DNA of 64,000 bases. Origin: Streptomyces sp. LBL. Its GTDB lineage: Bacteria > Actinomycetota > Actinomycetes > Streptomycetales > Streptomycetaceae. The stretch's first letter is position 1, and every line of letters starts with the position of its first letter. This document shows positions 9,999-18,114 of the stretch, one piece after another. Location of the stretch: assembly GCF_029893585.1 (NCBI RefSeq), contig NZ_JARXYX010000017.1, positions 1 to 64,000 of the forward strand, written 5' to 3'. A program made the translations under genes and the position numbers. The notes beneath the pieces are model-generated. The model saw nothing but the letters and a program-made list of their open reading frames with translations. It was not told the origin of the DNA and did no database searches.

Positions 9999-10463
9999 GC
10001 CGCTGGGGGGTGCCTTCGTCAGGCGTCGTGGCGACCGGTCCTCGGCAGCAGGGGCGCCCGCCGGCCCTGCGGAGCCCGCCACGCCCGCGCCCGGTCGACC
10101 GGCCGCTCCCGTCAGCGTCCCCGGCCCGGAATCCGCTTCTGCTCCCGCCGCGCGTCCGGCGCCGCAGCGCCGTTCGGTCACCGGCAGGCGCGTCCGGCAG
10201 CTGTCCGGGGACGGTGGCGCCCCGAGGAAGTGGTGTTCGTGCCCGGGACCCTCTTCCGGGTCCTGGACGTACGCCGGGGTGACTCGGCCCCACAGATCTT
10301 CTTGTGTGAACTGACCGCTCCTCACACGGCGAACAGGCCCGATCCCGAAGCGGACCGTGTCGCGCTCGCCAGATGGGACGACGTCGTGCGCGGGCGTTCT
10401 GCCCCGGAGGGCACCGGCCGGTGGCCGGACCGCTGCGCCGGGGGCACCGGCGCCGGGCCGTGA
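9999..10463 (+). pseudogene. Frameshifted relic of a toxin-like C-terminal domain
   Basis: No single frame explains this stretch. In one frame, 10000-10190 reads as an Ala/Pro-rich linker (GAPAGPAEPATPAPG). From about 10206 a different frame reads RWRPEEVVFVPGTLFRVLDV and on to ELTAPHT. The motif FVPGT.FRVLDV recalls the start of the ADP-ribosyltransferase-like ends of actinobacterial polymorphic toxins. The join needs a frameshift near 10190-10210, so I read it as a decayed toxin fragment. The alternative is a short intact gene from the GTG at 10230 (77 residues). Confidence 0.35.
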
Positions 10464-10500
10464 CACGACACCGCACCGCAGACATGAGTAAGGGAGTCGC

Positions 10501-11946
10501 ATGACACGTCAGCATGATCCTTCCAACCGCGCACGCCCGACGCCGCCCAGTACGTCCGACTCGTCCCCGGTGGCGATCCGCCGGGCGGTGTCGATGCCGG
10601 GAGCGGCCGAGGATCCGGGTGACGCCCTGGCCCCGGGCGGCGGGGAACCCAGGGTGCCCGCACCGGGTGCTCTGAAGGGGGACGCCGAGTCCAAGAGAGG
10701 CCGGGCCGGGAGCCCGGAGAACGAGAGCATGGCGGCCGCGGACCATCAGCTTCAGGGCAAGGTCGCCGCGGACACGGCGGCCGCGAGCGACGAGTCCCAG
10801 GGCAAGGAGGCCGAGAACGAGGGTACCGTCGGCCGGAGCACCGACAGCGACGGCGCCCGGGAGGAGACCTCGGAGAGAGACAGCGCGAGCCGGCAGAGCG
10901 CCCAAGGCGCGGACGCCGGTTCGGGCGCCCGGACCGCCACCGGGCAGCCGGTCGCGGCGGCGGCCGGGGAGGAGACCTCGGGTGCCGGGACCGCCGCCGT
11001 GGCGACCGTGTCCACCGTCGGCGCGTCGGCCGGGGCCGGCACCGCGGAGGCGGCGCAGGGCAGCGGCGGCGCGGGCGCGGGCACCCGGGAGGGTACGCAC
11101 CACAACGGTCCCAAGAAGCCGATGCTGGCCGCGGCGGCGATAGTCGGCGCGCTACTGATCGCGGTTCCGTTCCTCGTGTCGGCGCAGGACGACGACAGAA
11201 AACGCCCGACCCGGTCCGAGAACGCGGCCGGCACGGTCCTGGACTCCGAGCGGTCCGCCGTGCCCGGCTCCTACAAGTCCAAGTCGCCGTCCCCTTCCAC
11301 CAAGCCGGGCAAGGACAAGCCTGCCGCGCCGGTGGTCCGGCCGCCGCTCACGCCGTCGCCGAGCGCGTCAAATAAGCGTGCCGTGGACAAGCCCAAGCCC
11401 AAGCCCGAGGTCAAGCCCGAGGTCAAGCCCGAGGTCAAGCAGTTGACCCCGGCCGAGAAGCTCCGACAGTGGGCCAACGGCCGCTCCAGCGCGCAGACCA
11501 TCGTGCTCAAGAACGCGGGAACCGGCCTCTGCGGGGACGTCCCCGGCTTCGGCAAGGGCGAGATCGGCAAGGCGGTCAACCAGTACCCGTGCGACAACTC
11601 GGCCAATGACAACCAGCTGTGGACCCTGGACGTCGTGGCCAAGGAAGGCGGACCCCAGAACGCGCCCCTCTTCCTGATCCGCAACGTCAAGGACGGGCTG
11701 TGCATGGACCTGCCCAACTCCGGTCCGGGGGTGCTGGGCTCGCAGATCGCCGAGTCCCCCTGCGCGGCGACCGGTGACAACCAGCGATGGTGGCTCGACC
11801 CGCGAGGGGACGGGACGAACTGGATCCGTAACGTCGTCAGCAACGACATGTGTCTGCACCCGCTCGGCGGGCCCGGAGCGGGCAACGACGCACGGCTCGA
11901 GATCGCCCTGTGCGGTGACGGCACGTCCGATCACTGGATCGTCTGA
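10501..11946 (+). CDS. Membrane-anchored ricin-type beta-trefoil lectin protein
   Basis: 481 residues from an ATG preceded by AAGGGAG. The first ~200 residues are a polar Ala/Glu/Ser/Gly-rich, disordered cytoplasmic region. A single membrane segment follows (about 206-228, AAAAIVGALLIAVPFLV), then a Pro/Lys-rich linker containing KPEVKPEVKPEV repeats (about 300-318). The C-terminal domain (about 330-481) is ricin-type: it has QLW and QRW motifs (variants of QxW), paired Cys in GLCGD, CDNSA, GLCMD and CAATGDN, and ends in DHWIV. The likely topology places the lectin outside the cell. The domain would bind carbohydrate; the ligand is unknown. The location next to T7SS-type genes suggests it belongs to that locus. 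The fold and topology are visible; any role in toxin delivery is inference. Confidence 0.75.
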   Translation: MTRQHDPSNRARPTPPSTSDSSPVAIRRAVSMPGAAEDPGDALAPGGGEPRVPAPGALKGDAESKRGRAGSPENESMAAADHQLQGKVAADTAAASDESQGKEAENEGTVGRSTDSDGAREETSERDSASRQSAQGADAGSGARTATGQPVAAAAGEETSGAGTAAVATVSTVGASAGAGTAEAAQGSGGAGAGTREGTHHNGPKKPMLAAAAIVGALLIAVPFLVSAQDDDRKRPTRSENAAGTVLDSERSAVPGSYKSKSPSPSTKPGKDKPAAPVVRPPLTPSPSASNKRAVDKPKPKPEVKPEVKPEVKQLTPAEKLRQWANGRSSAQTIVLKNAGTGLCGDVPGFGKGEIGKAVNQYPCDNSANDNQLWTLDVVAKEGGPQNAPLFLIRNVKDGLCMDLPNSGPGVLGSQIAESPCAATGDNQRWWLDPRGDGTNWIRNVVSNDMCLHPLGGPGAGNDARLEIALCGDGTSDHWIV

Positions 11947-11953
11947 GCCCGCC

Positions 11954-11974
11954 CGGCCGGCCCGCCGCCGGCCG
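11954..11974 (+). terminator. Hairpin after the lectin gene
   Basis: A perfect 8-bp inverted repeat, CGGCCGGC and GCCGGCCG, with a 5-base loop begins seven bases after the lectin stop codon. There is no U-tract, as is common in high-GC actinobacteria. Confidence 0.5.
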
Positions 11975-12087
11975 CGTGACGCGAGTCCGCCCGGGCGAGC
12001 CCTGCCGTCGACGGCGACCGCGCGGTGGTGTTCGCTCCCTTGCACGTTCGTTATCCAGTGACTGTTGTTGCTGGGTGTCGCTGAAGC

Positions 12088-12342
12088 TCGTGTGCACCGC
12101 CTTCCGGCAGACCCTGGACACGCTCGCCGCGCGGCTGGAGCGCGAGGGCGTCCAGGCGGCGGTCGGTCTACCACGGCAGCCTCTCGCGCCGGGGCAAGGA
12201 AGCGGCGGTGGCGTCCTTCCGGGATCAGGCGCCGGTGCTGCTGTCCACCGAGTCCGCCGGAGAGGGCCGCAACCTGCAGTTCTGCCATGGAACCCCACGG
12301 GACTGGCTGTATCGGAAGGACTCCACAGTTCGGGGGAATTGA
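12088..12342 (+). pseudogene. Fragment of a DEAD/SNF2-type helicase C-terminal domain
   Basis: Two frames give adjoining pieces of one helicase C-terminal domain. The first reads FRQTLDTLAARLEREGVQ (about 12105-12160). After a shift near 12165 a second frame reads VYHGSLSRRGKEAAVASFRD, then VLLSTESAGEGRNLQFCH (about 12166-12295), which is the conserved motif V/VI area of such helicases. The frame then runs into unrelated residues and stops at about 12342. Nothing else of the helicase is present, so this is a truncated, frameshifted relic. Confidence 0.6.
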
Positions 12343-12433
12343 CAGCGACAAGCTCACCTGGCACCTGCGCTGGACGACAGAGCCTGGGTTCCTGATGTAT
12401 CTCCGGGGGTGACTGACCGTCCGCCGGGCGGTC

Positions 12434-12485
12434 AGGAGGGTGTCCGGTTCATCGGTTGTCGCACGCCGATGCCGGACACCCTCCT
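12434..12485 (-). terminator. Strong hairpin downstream of the subtilase gene
   Basis: A perfect 14-bp inverted repeat, AGGAGGGTGTCCGG (12434-12447) and CCGGACACCCTCCT (12472-12485). An inner stem CATCGG/CCGATG extends it to a nearly continuous hairpin. It lies about 50 bases past the stop codon of the minus-strand protease gene. Confidence 0.75.
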
Positions 12486-12533
12486 CTCATCCACCGCCGG
12501 ACGTCACCACCTCTCGGCCGGCGCGCCGTGCGG

Positions 12534-15500
12534 TCAGCGCGTCAGGAGATACGCGTCGATGATCGTCACCGTGTGCGTGTTCCCGCCCTTGTCCGTCAGA
12601 CGGGCTCGGAAGGAGACGGACCCGGCGTCCGAGGGGTGGGCCAGAGTCACCTGCCGCGTGCTCCCGGAGGAACGGACGTCCGTCTTCCGCCAGGTGGTCC
12701 CCGCGTCGTACGAGACCTCGACCGCGAGCGCCTTCACTCCCCGCGTGGCCGCCGCGCCCTCGACGACGAGCGGCACCGTCAGGCGGGTGCCTGCCTTCGC
12801 GGTGCCGGTGGACGTCAGTTCGGGAGCGAAGCGGACCGAGGACAGCGGCAGCATGGCTTCCCGCGTACCGGACACCCGGCCGGAGACGAACGTCCAGGAG
12901 GCGCTGACCCGGCTGCTGAGCCCGGAGACCTCCGCCGGCCGGGAGAAGTCCGTGGTGAGGCGGTAGGACTGCCGTGCCGCGGGGAGCGTGGTGACGGACC
13001 GGCAGCGCAGGTACTTCCGCGCCAGGGCGGTCGCTGTGCTGTACACGTAGGGGACACCGCCCGAGGTGAGGGTGACCTTGCCTGTCCCGGTCACGGAGTC
13101 GCCGAGGTGGCCGGAGCCGTCCGCGAACTGCGGCAGGCATATCGCGATGTCGTCACCGAGACGCGACACACCTCCGCCGCCCGGCCCCTCGCCGAGGCTG
13201 GGCCCGAAGACACCGGTGTTGAAGGTCTCCGAGTAGCTCCGTCCGGCCCGGTACGTCCGGTCCGCACTGCTCTGGAACGTCTCGTGGCCGCCGTCCGCGC
13301 CCTTCTGTACGAAGTCGAAGCCCCAGGTGTAGCCCTTGGGCACGGTGACGTAGTGCCGCTGGCTGCCCGGGAGGGCGAAGTCGGCGGCGGGGACGCTGTA
13401 GCTCTCGCCGACCGGCGAGTACCAGACGGCCCCGACGCTGCCCGTCTTGCCCGCCGCGGGAGCGCCCACGGCGATGTCCGCGCGCGCGAGTTCGCTCGTA
13501 CTCGTCGTGTGCGAGAAGCCGTCGAAGAACGAGCCGGACCTCGTGTACAACAGGTCGTACGCGGTGCCGGTGCCCTTGCTGAAGGTGGCGCCGACCTGGG
13601 CCTCGAAACCGGCGGCGGGTGAGGCCGCGCCGCCGGACTGGGCGATCCTGAGCCGCGAGACGTCACTGCCGTTCAGGACGCCCACGGCGAGACTCGACCC
13701 GGCCGCGCGCATCACGTACGAGGCGTAGGCGCCGTTGGACGTAGCGTCAGGATCCGGTGGGGTGAGCGACACCGGCTTGGCCTCACGGGCGTCCAGGACC
13801 GTGCGGGTGTCCTTGGTCACCGACAGCCGCGGCTGCACCAGTTCCACCGACCCCGCGCCCGCACCGCTCCAGGTGCTGACATTGGCGAAGACGTTGTACG
13901 CCCCCTTCGGCGCGCGGAACCGCGCGACGCCGTCGGTGATCCCCTGGCTCCACAGCAAGACCGGGCCGTCCAGGCCGTAGAGGATGATGAACGGGAAGAA
14001 CGCCGGGTCGCCGTTGCCGTCGAGGACGTTCATCGTCAGGTCGTACGACTCCACCTCGGCGTCGGCCGCCACGGCGGTGCGTACGCTCTGGCCGCCGCCG
14101 GTGGCGAGCAGCGCGCCCGAGTAGGCGCCCCCCGCCGGCACGGTGCGGGTGTCGGCGGTCACGTCCACGGAGGCGGTGCCGCCCGCGGGCACGGTGACGC
14201 GCTTCGACGATACGGTGAACAGCCCCCGGGGAGCGGACTTTCCGTCGGCGTCGGTCGCCCGGACGGACAGGCCGAGGGTGACCGCCGAGGTGCCGGTGTT
14301 GCGGTAGGTGATCCGCTTGGTCAGCGGAGTGTCGTCGGTGTGCGGCCACTGCTGGGTGCCGAAGCCGACAGACGACACCTCACTGCTCACCGTCTGTGCG
14401 ACGGCCCTCGCGACGTCCACCCGCCCGGTGCCCTGCTGCTGCGCGGTCAGCCCGGCCGTGGGTTTCGCGGAGGAGACGAGGGCCTGCTTGAGCTGCTGCC
14501 CGGTCCAGTCGGGGTGCCGCTGGGCCAGGATGGCCGCGGCGCCCGCGACATGCGGGGTGGCCATCGAGGTGCCGTTGAGGGAGACGTAGCCGTCGCCGGC
14601 GGGGGTGCCTATCACACCCTCGGCCGCCTTGGCGGCGACGATGAACCGGCCAGGCGCGGTGAGGTCGGGCTTCAGGGAGCCGTCCTGGGTGGGGCCCACG
14701 CTGGAGAAGGTGGCGATCCGGTTCTGCTTGTCCACCGCGCCGACGGTGAGCGCGGCGGCCGCGCTGCCGGGGGAGCCGATGGTGCCGGCGAGGGGTCCCG
14801 AGTTGCCGGCGGCGATCACGAACAGTGTTCCGGACTTGGCGGACAGTGTGTTGACGGCCTCTTCCAGCGGGTCGATGCCCGCGGTGTCGGTGCCGCCCAG
14901 GGAGAGATTGACAACGTTGGCATGCTGGTCCACCGCCCACTGCATGCCGGCGATGATGCCCGACTCGGAGCCCGATCCGCTGTCGTCGAGGACCTTGCCG
15001 TCGAGGATCTTCGCCCCGGGGGCGACACCCTTGTAGCGGCCGCCGGACTTGGCGCCCGAACCGGCCGCGATGGAGGCGACATGGGTGCCGTGGCCCACCC
15101 GGTCCACGTTGTCCGGCGAGGAGCCGAAGTTCTTCTCGGCGATCTCCCGGTCGGCCAGATCCGGGTGGGTCTGGTCCACACCCGTGTCCAGTACGGCGAT
15201 GGTGACGCCCTTGCCGTCGTAGCCGGAGGCCCACGCCGTGGGAGCGCCGATCTGCGGCACGCTCTGGTCCAGGCTCGCCGTCCGGGCGGCGTCCAGCCAT
15301 ACCTTCTCGATGCCGGAGGCGACGCGGGTGGCGCCCGCCCTGGCACCCGTACCGGCGTCCGTCAGCGCGTTCCACACCCGCGCGGTGCCGGACCTGGGCG
15401 CCTCGACCGCCTGACCGTTGATCACCGACAGGTCCCGCCCGGCGTCCGCGTCGGCGGCGGCGAGTTCCCGTTTCGCCGAGGCCTCACCGCTCGTGCGGTA

Positions 15501-15893
15501 GGTCACGATCAGCGGCGTCGAATCCCGCCGCGCGTCGTCGTAGCCCGAGGCGAGCAGCTCCGTCACGTCGAACAGCCGTCGGTCCACGGTGCCCTCGGTC
15601 AGCGGCCGCATCGCGTCCTCGGGGATCACGTAACTGCGGCCCTGGTAGCGGTGGACGGAGATCGTGACGTCCTCGCGTCCCGCACCCGCCCGGACCCCGG
15701 TGACCCGCCCGGCGCCGTCGGTCGTCACCGTGTCCCCGGTGATCAGGGTGACGGTACGGCCGCCACTCTGCGCCGTACCTCCCGCCGGTGCGGTCTCCGC
15801 CGCGGCCGACGGGCCGGGTCTGATCCCGGGCGCCATGCCCAGGGCCAGCGCGGCGGTAATCGCCACAGCCCCCGAGCGCGTCCATGAGCTCAT
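12534..15893 (-). CDS. Secreted S8 family (subtilisin-like) serine peptidase
   Basis: 1119 residues with an Ala-rich N-terminal signal peptide (residues 1 to about 32). The propeptide-like region is about 45-200 and the S8 catalytic domain about 215-500. The triad is readable: Asp236 in AVLDTGVDQTHPDL, His268 in GHGTHVASI, Ser443 in GTSMATPH, with the oxyanion Asn364 in AAGNSG. The C-terminal ~600 residues look like beta-rich accessory domains, with no transmembrane anchor at the end, which is typical of large Streptomyces extracellular subtilases (usually 1000-1250 residues). AAGGGAG lies just upstream of the ATG. It is transcribed alone, with a strong hairpin after it, and is probably unrelated to the flanking clusters. 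It should be exported and matured by propeptide removal; the substrate is unknown. Confidence 0.9.
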   Translation of the reverse strand: MSSWTRSGAVAITAALALGMAPGIRPGPSAAAETAPAGGTAQSGGRTVTLITGDTVTTDGAGRVTGVRAGAGREDVTISVHRYQGRSYVIPEDAMRPLTEGTVDRRLFDVTELLASGYDDARRDSTPLIVTYRTSGEASAKRELAAADADAGRDLSVINGQAVEAPRSGTARVWNALTDAGTGARAGATRVASGIEKVWLDAARTASLDQSVPQIGAPTAWASGYDGKGVTIAVLDTGVDQTHPDLADREIAEKNFGSSPDNVDRVGHGTHVASIAAGSGAKSGGRYKGVAPGAKILDGKVLDDSGSGSESGIIAGMQWAVDQHANVVNLSLGGTDTAGIDPLEEAVNTLSAKSGTLFVIAAGNSGPLAGTIGSPGSAAAALTVGAVDKQNRIATFSSVGPTQDGSLKPDLTAPGRFIVAAKAAEGVIGTPAGDGYVSLNGTSMATPHVAGAAAILAQRHPDWTGQQLKQALVSSAKPTAGLTAQQQGTGRVDVARAVAQTVSSEVSSVGFGTQQWPHTDDTPLTKRITYRNTGTSAVTLGLSVRATDADGKSAPRGLFTVSSKRVTVPAGGTASVDVTADTRTVPAGGAYSGALLATGGGQSVRTAVAADAEVESYDLTMNVLDGNGDPAFFPFIILYGLDGPVLLWSQGITDGVARFRAPKGAYNVFANVSTWSGAGAGSVELVQPRLSVTKDTRTVLDAREAKPVSLTPPDPDATSNGAYASYVMRAAGSSLAVGVLNGSDVSRLRIAQSGGAASPAAGFEAQVGATFSKGTGTAYDLLYTRSGSFFDGFSHTTSTSELARADIAVGAPAAGKTGSVGAVWYSPVGESYSVPAADFALPGSQRHYVTVPKGYTWGFDFVQKGADGGHETFQSSADRTYRAGRSYSETFNTGVFGPSLGEGPGGGGVSRLGDDIAICLPQFADGSGHLGDSVTGTGKVTLTSGGVPYVYSTATALARKYLRCRSVTTLPAARQSYRLTTDFSRPAEVSGLSSRVSASWTFVSGRVSGTREAMLPLSSVRFAPELTSTGTAKAGTRLTVPLVVEGAAATRGVKALAVEVSYDAGTTWRKTDVRSSGSTRQVTLAHPSDAGSVSFRARLTDKGGNTHTVTIIDAYLLTR

Positions 15894-16079
15894 GCAAACT
15901 CCCTTGTTGTCAGGTGAGTTGAGTGGTATTCAGGTGCTGCCATCGTGGCGGCGGCCTCATGATCCCCATTGCGGTACCTCCGCACAAGGCCGTCCCTGTC
16001 CGGCCCCCCGAACTCCCGTTCGCCCGAGCCGACCGCGTACTCCGCCTCGGTGGCCGTGGAGCGGATCAGGCTCGCGCCC

Positions 16080-16420
16080 TTACGGGGACGAGCGGCGCTG
16101 GTTCCGTACCCAGGTCGTCGTGAACAACCTCCGTCCAGAGGCCCGGCAGCGCCTGAAGAAGGACCCCGCCTACCGGGTGGCGCACGGCCGTTGGGTCCGC
16201 TGCGCCGAACCCGCCGCGGGGGCGGGACCCGACCGGCCCGACCCCGGGGTGGCCGCACGGTGCGCCCACGAGAGCGGCGTCGACGAGGTACGCGCCCGGC
16301 TCGACCCGGTCCTGCTGGCCCGGGGCCGTACCGAGCGACTACGTCTTCCTGGACGCCACGCGGCCGATCCAGCGTTCCCGAGGTCCTCGACCAGCGTGGT
16401 GATCAGCGCGTCGGCCCGGT
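16080..16420 (+). pseudogene. Unidentified decayed coding fragment
   Basis: One frame gives protein-like sequence (RRWFRTQVVVNNLRPEARQ, DPAYRVAHGRWVRCAEP, EVRARLDPVLLARGRTE) between about 16098 and 16345. A second frame then appears to continue it with YVFLDATRPIQRS. No start or intact end fits and no family is recognised. The rest of 15894-16560 shows no other supportable gene, apart from the protease promoter region next to 15893. Confidence 0.25.
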
Positions 16421-16561
16421 GCCGGACCTCGTGCTGGTTGCGCAGGGATCGTCGGCAGCCCCGAAGCCGGGCCAGGGCGGGCAGTTAGCCGTCCACGGCG
16501 GCCCTGAGGCGCGTGCGCATGCGGTTCGCTCGTCGAGGTCTGCGTGCTGTGCCCGTCTCCG

Positions 16562-16924
16562 TCAGCTCGTGCCGCCCCACACTGCTTCCAGGTCCTGGCA
16601 GCGGACCGTGATGCTCGCGTCGGTCAGCGCGATTTCGTGCGTGCAATCGCCGTCCTCGTCGGGGAGGATTTCGTCGAGGAGGACGGTGTCGACGAGCATA
16701 CGGCCCTCGGGCAGCGGATCGCCCCCGGCTTCGAGCTCGAATACGCCCTTGCGGACGGTCGTCTCGCTGACCCCGGCCGCCCGCGCGACCAGGCGCACGC
16801 CCCCGTGGCCAAGCAGTCGAGCCTCGGTCGCCAGCGCCAGCCGCTGCTGACGCTCATTCAAATGCGGGAGCAGGACCTCGAACCGTCGTGCCAGCTGGCC
16901 GCGCACAGCGTCGGATATTCGCAC
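16562..16924 (-). pseudogene. Truncated ISAzo13-type transposase N-terminus with foreign tail
   Basis: Residues 1-75 (16924 down to 16700) match the N-terminal helix-turn-helix region of ISAzo13-family transposases: RFEVLLPHLNERQQRL, EARLLGHGG, ARAAGVSETTVRKGVFELE. The family normally continues for about 300 more residues with a catalytic domain. Here the frame passes instead into an unrelated 45-residue tail (HEIALTDASITVRC) and stops. This is a recombination scar, not a functional element. Confidence 0.6.
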
Positions 16925-16995
16925 ACCACATCAACGAGATCGTTCCTGCGAAGCAACGTGTTGTTCTTTGACGGCTTCATCTGCTGCGAACAGTT

Positions 16996-17427
16996 TCCGG
17001 CACGCGGACAGGACTGGGACAAGATCGCCAAGGGTTTGAAGCCCGTCTGCACGGCGCCGAACCAGTGCGCCGCGACCGAGCGGTTCAGCGAGTTCCAGGA
17101 AGCCTGGGGGAAGAAGTACCCGGCGGTGATCAGGCTCCGGGAGAACGCCTGGGCCGAGTTCGTGCCCTTCCTCTCCTTCGACGTCGAGATCCGCAAGGTC
17201 GTCTGCTCGACGAACGCCATCGAGTCCGTCAACGCCCGCATCCGCAAAGCTGTTCGCGCTCGCGGACACTTTCCCTACGAGGCCGCGGCCATGAAGTGCG
17301 TCTACATGGCCCTCATGTCGCTGGACCCGACCGGCAAGGGCCGCAAGCGGTGGACCATGCGCTGGAAAGCACCCCTGAACGCCTTCCAGATCGCTTTCGA
17401 AGGCCGGCTCCGGCCGTCAACTGACCC
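16996..17427 (+). pseudogene. C-terminal fragment of an IS256 (Mutator-type) transposase
   Basis: About 140 residues match the C-terminal end of IS256-family transposases: DWDKIAKGLKPV, RLRENAWAEFVPFL, EIRKVVCSTNAIESVNAR, then ARGHFPYEAAAMKC and RWTMRWKAPLNAFQI. The N-terminal two thirds, including the first catalytic Asp residues, is missing. The upstream join near 16995 is to unrelated sequence. The same frame runs on to 17539 through non-transposase sequence, so the original stop has been lost or lies close to the former IS end around 17427-17460. Confidence 0.75.
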
Positions 17428-17540
17428 CTACAAAAACTGGATCAGCCGTTTACTGGACACACCGTCAACGGTTCTTTGTTGTGGGTGGGAGATCGCCGTC
17501 TTTCCGTCCAATCGTTGGTTTAACGGACTGCCGGAGTAAT

Positions 17541-17886
17541 CGCCATACTCTACCGGCGGGAACGGTTGCGTTCCATGCTGGCGGCGTGGAACGCAGGGGG
17601 CGGGTAGTTCGCCGGCGACCGTGGTCCCGGGGTCCGCACGTGGCCGGTGTTTGTCGGTCGTCGGGTGCGGCCGGGGTGCCTTGACGGTGTCGAGGCGGGC
17701 GGCCGTTTCCGAGTCGTGCTCGTCCCGTGCTCGGTGGCGAGGCTCGGCATGTACGTCGTTTTCGTGATCTTTCGTGGTGCCGGCGTCCGCCGTGCCTGTC
17801 GTGTGCGGCCGTGGGGGCACGGCAGGGCACGACCTGTGCATGGCCTGTAGCAGACCTATCCATACCCCGCCGAACCGGAGGAACCC
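17541..17886. other. Upstream region of the NRPS cluster, no gene seen
   Basis: No frame here gives recognisable protein sequence. The stretch separates the transposase relic from the MbtH gene and should hold the promoter of the NRPS-PKS operon. I could not identify a convincing -10/-35 pair. Confidence 0.4.
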
Positions 17887-18081
17887 ATGGACGGCGACAC
17901 CCAGTCCTACGTGGTCGTACTCAACGACGAGGAGCAGTACTCGATCTGGCCCGCAGACCGTGACCTCCCACTGGGCTGGCGCAGCGGCGATGTCAGCGGT
18001 TCCAAGACGGAATGCCTGACCCATATCGGTGAGGTCTGGACGGACATGCGCCCGTTGAGCCTGCGCCGGGCCTCGGAGTAA
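17887..18081 (+). CDS. MbtH family NRPS accessory protein
   Basis: 64 residues, the normal MbtH size. The family signature is clear: NDEEQYSIWPADRDLP.GW in the first half, then ECLTHIGEVWTDMRPLSLR at the C-terminus. MbtH proteins bind A domains and help them fold and adenylate amino acids. GGAGG lies five bases before the ATG at 17887. It is the first gene of the cluster 1 operon, 33 bases upstream of the first NRPS, and probably serves the A domains of the two following proteins. The identification is very secure from sequence alone. Confidence 0.96.
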   Translation: MDGDTQSYVVVLNDEEQYSIWPADRDLPLGWRSGDVSGSKTECLTHIGEVWTDMRPLSLRRASE

Positions 18082-18114
18082 GCCAATTCAGCCACCCGCT
18101 CCCAGCAGTGAAGG

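Noticed and set aside
14340..15887. 515-residue plus-strand frame opposite the subtilase
   Set aside because: The minus strand carries a full signal peptide and S8 triad; the plus frame is a mirror artefact of codon bias.
16562..17539. Intact insertion sequence
   Set aside because: Only an N-terminal piece of one transposase and a C-terminal piece of another, in opposite orientations, are present; no complete element or paired inverted ends could be made out.
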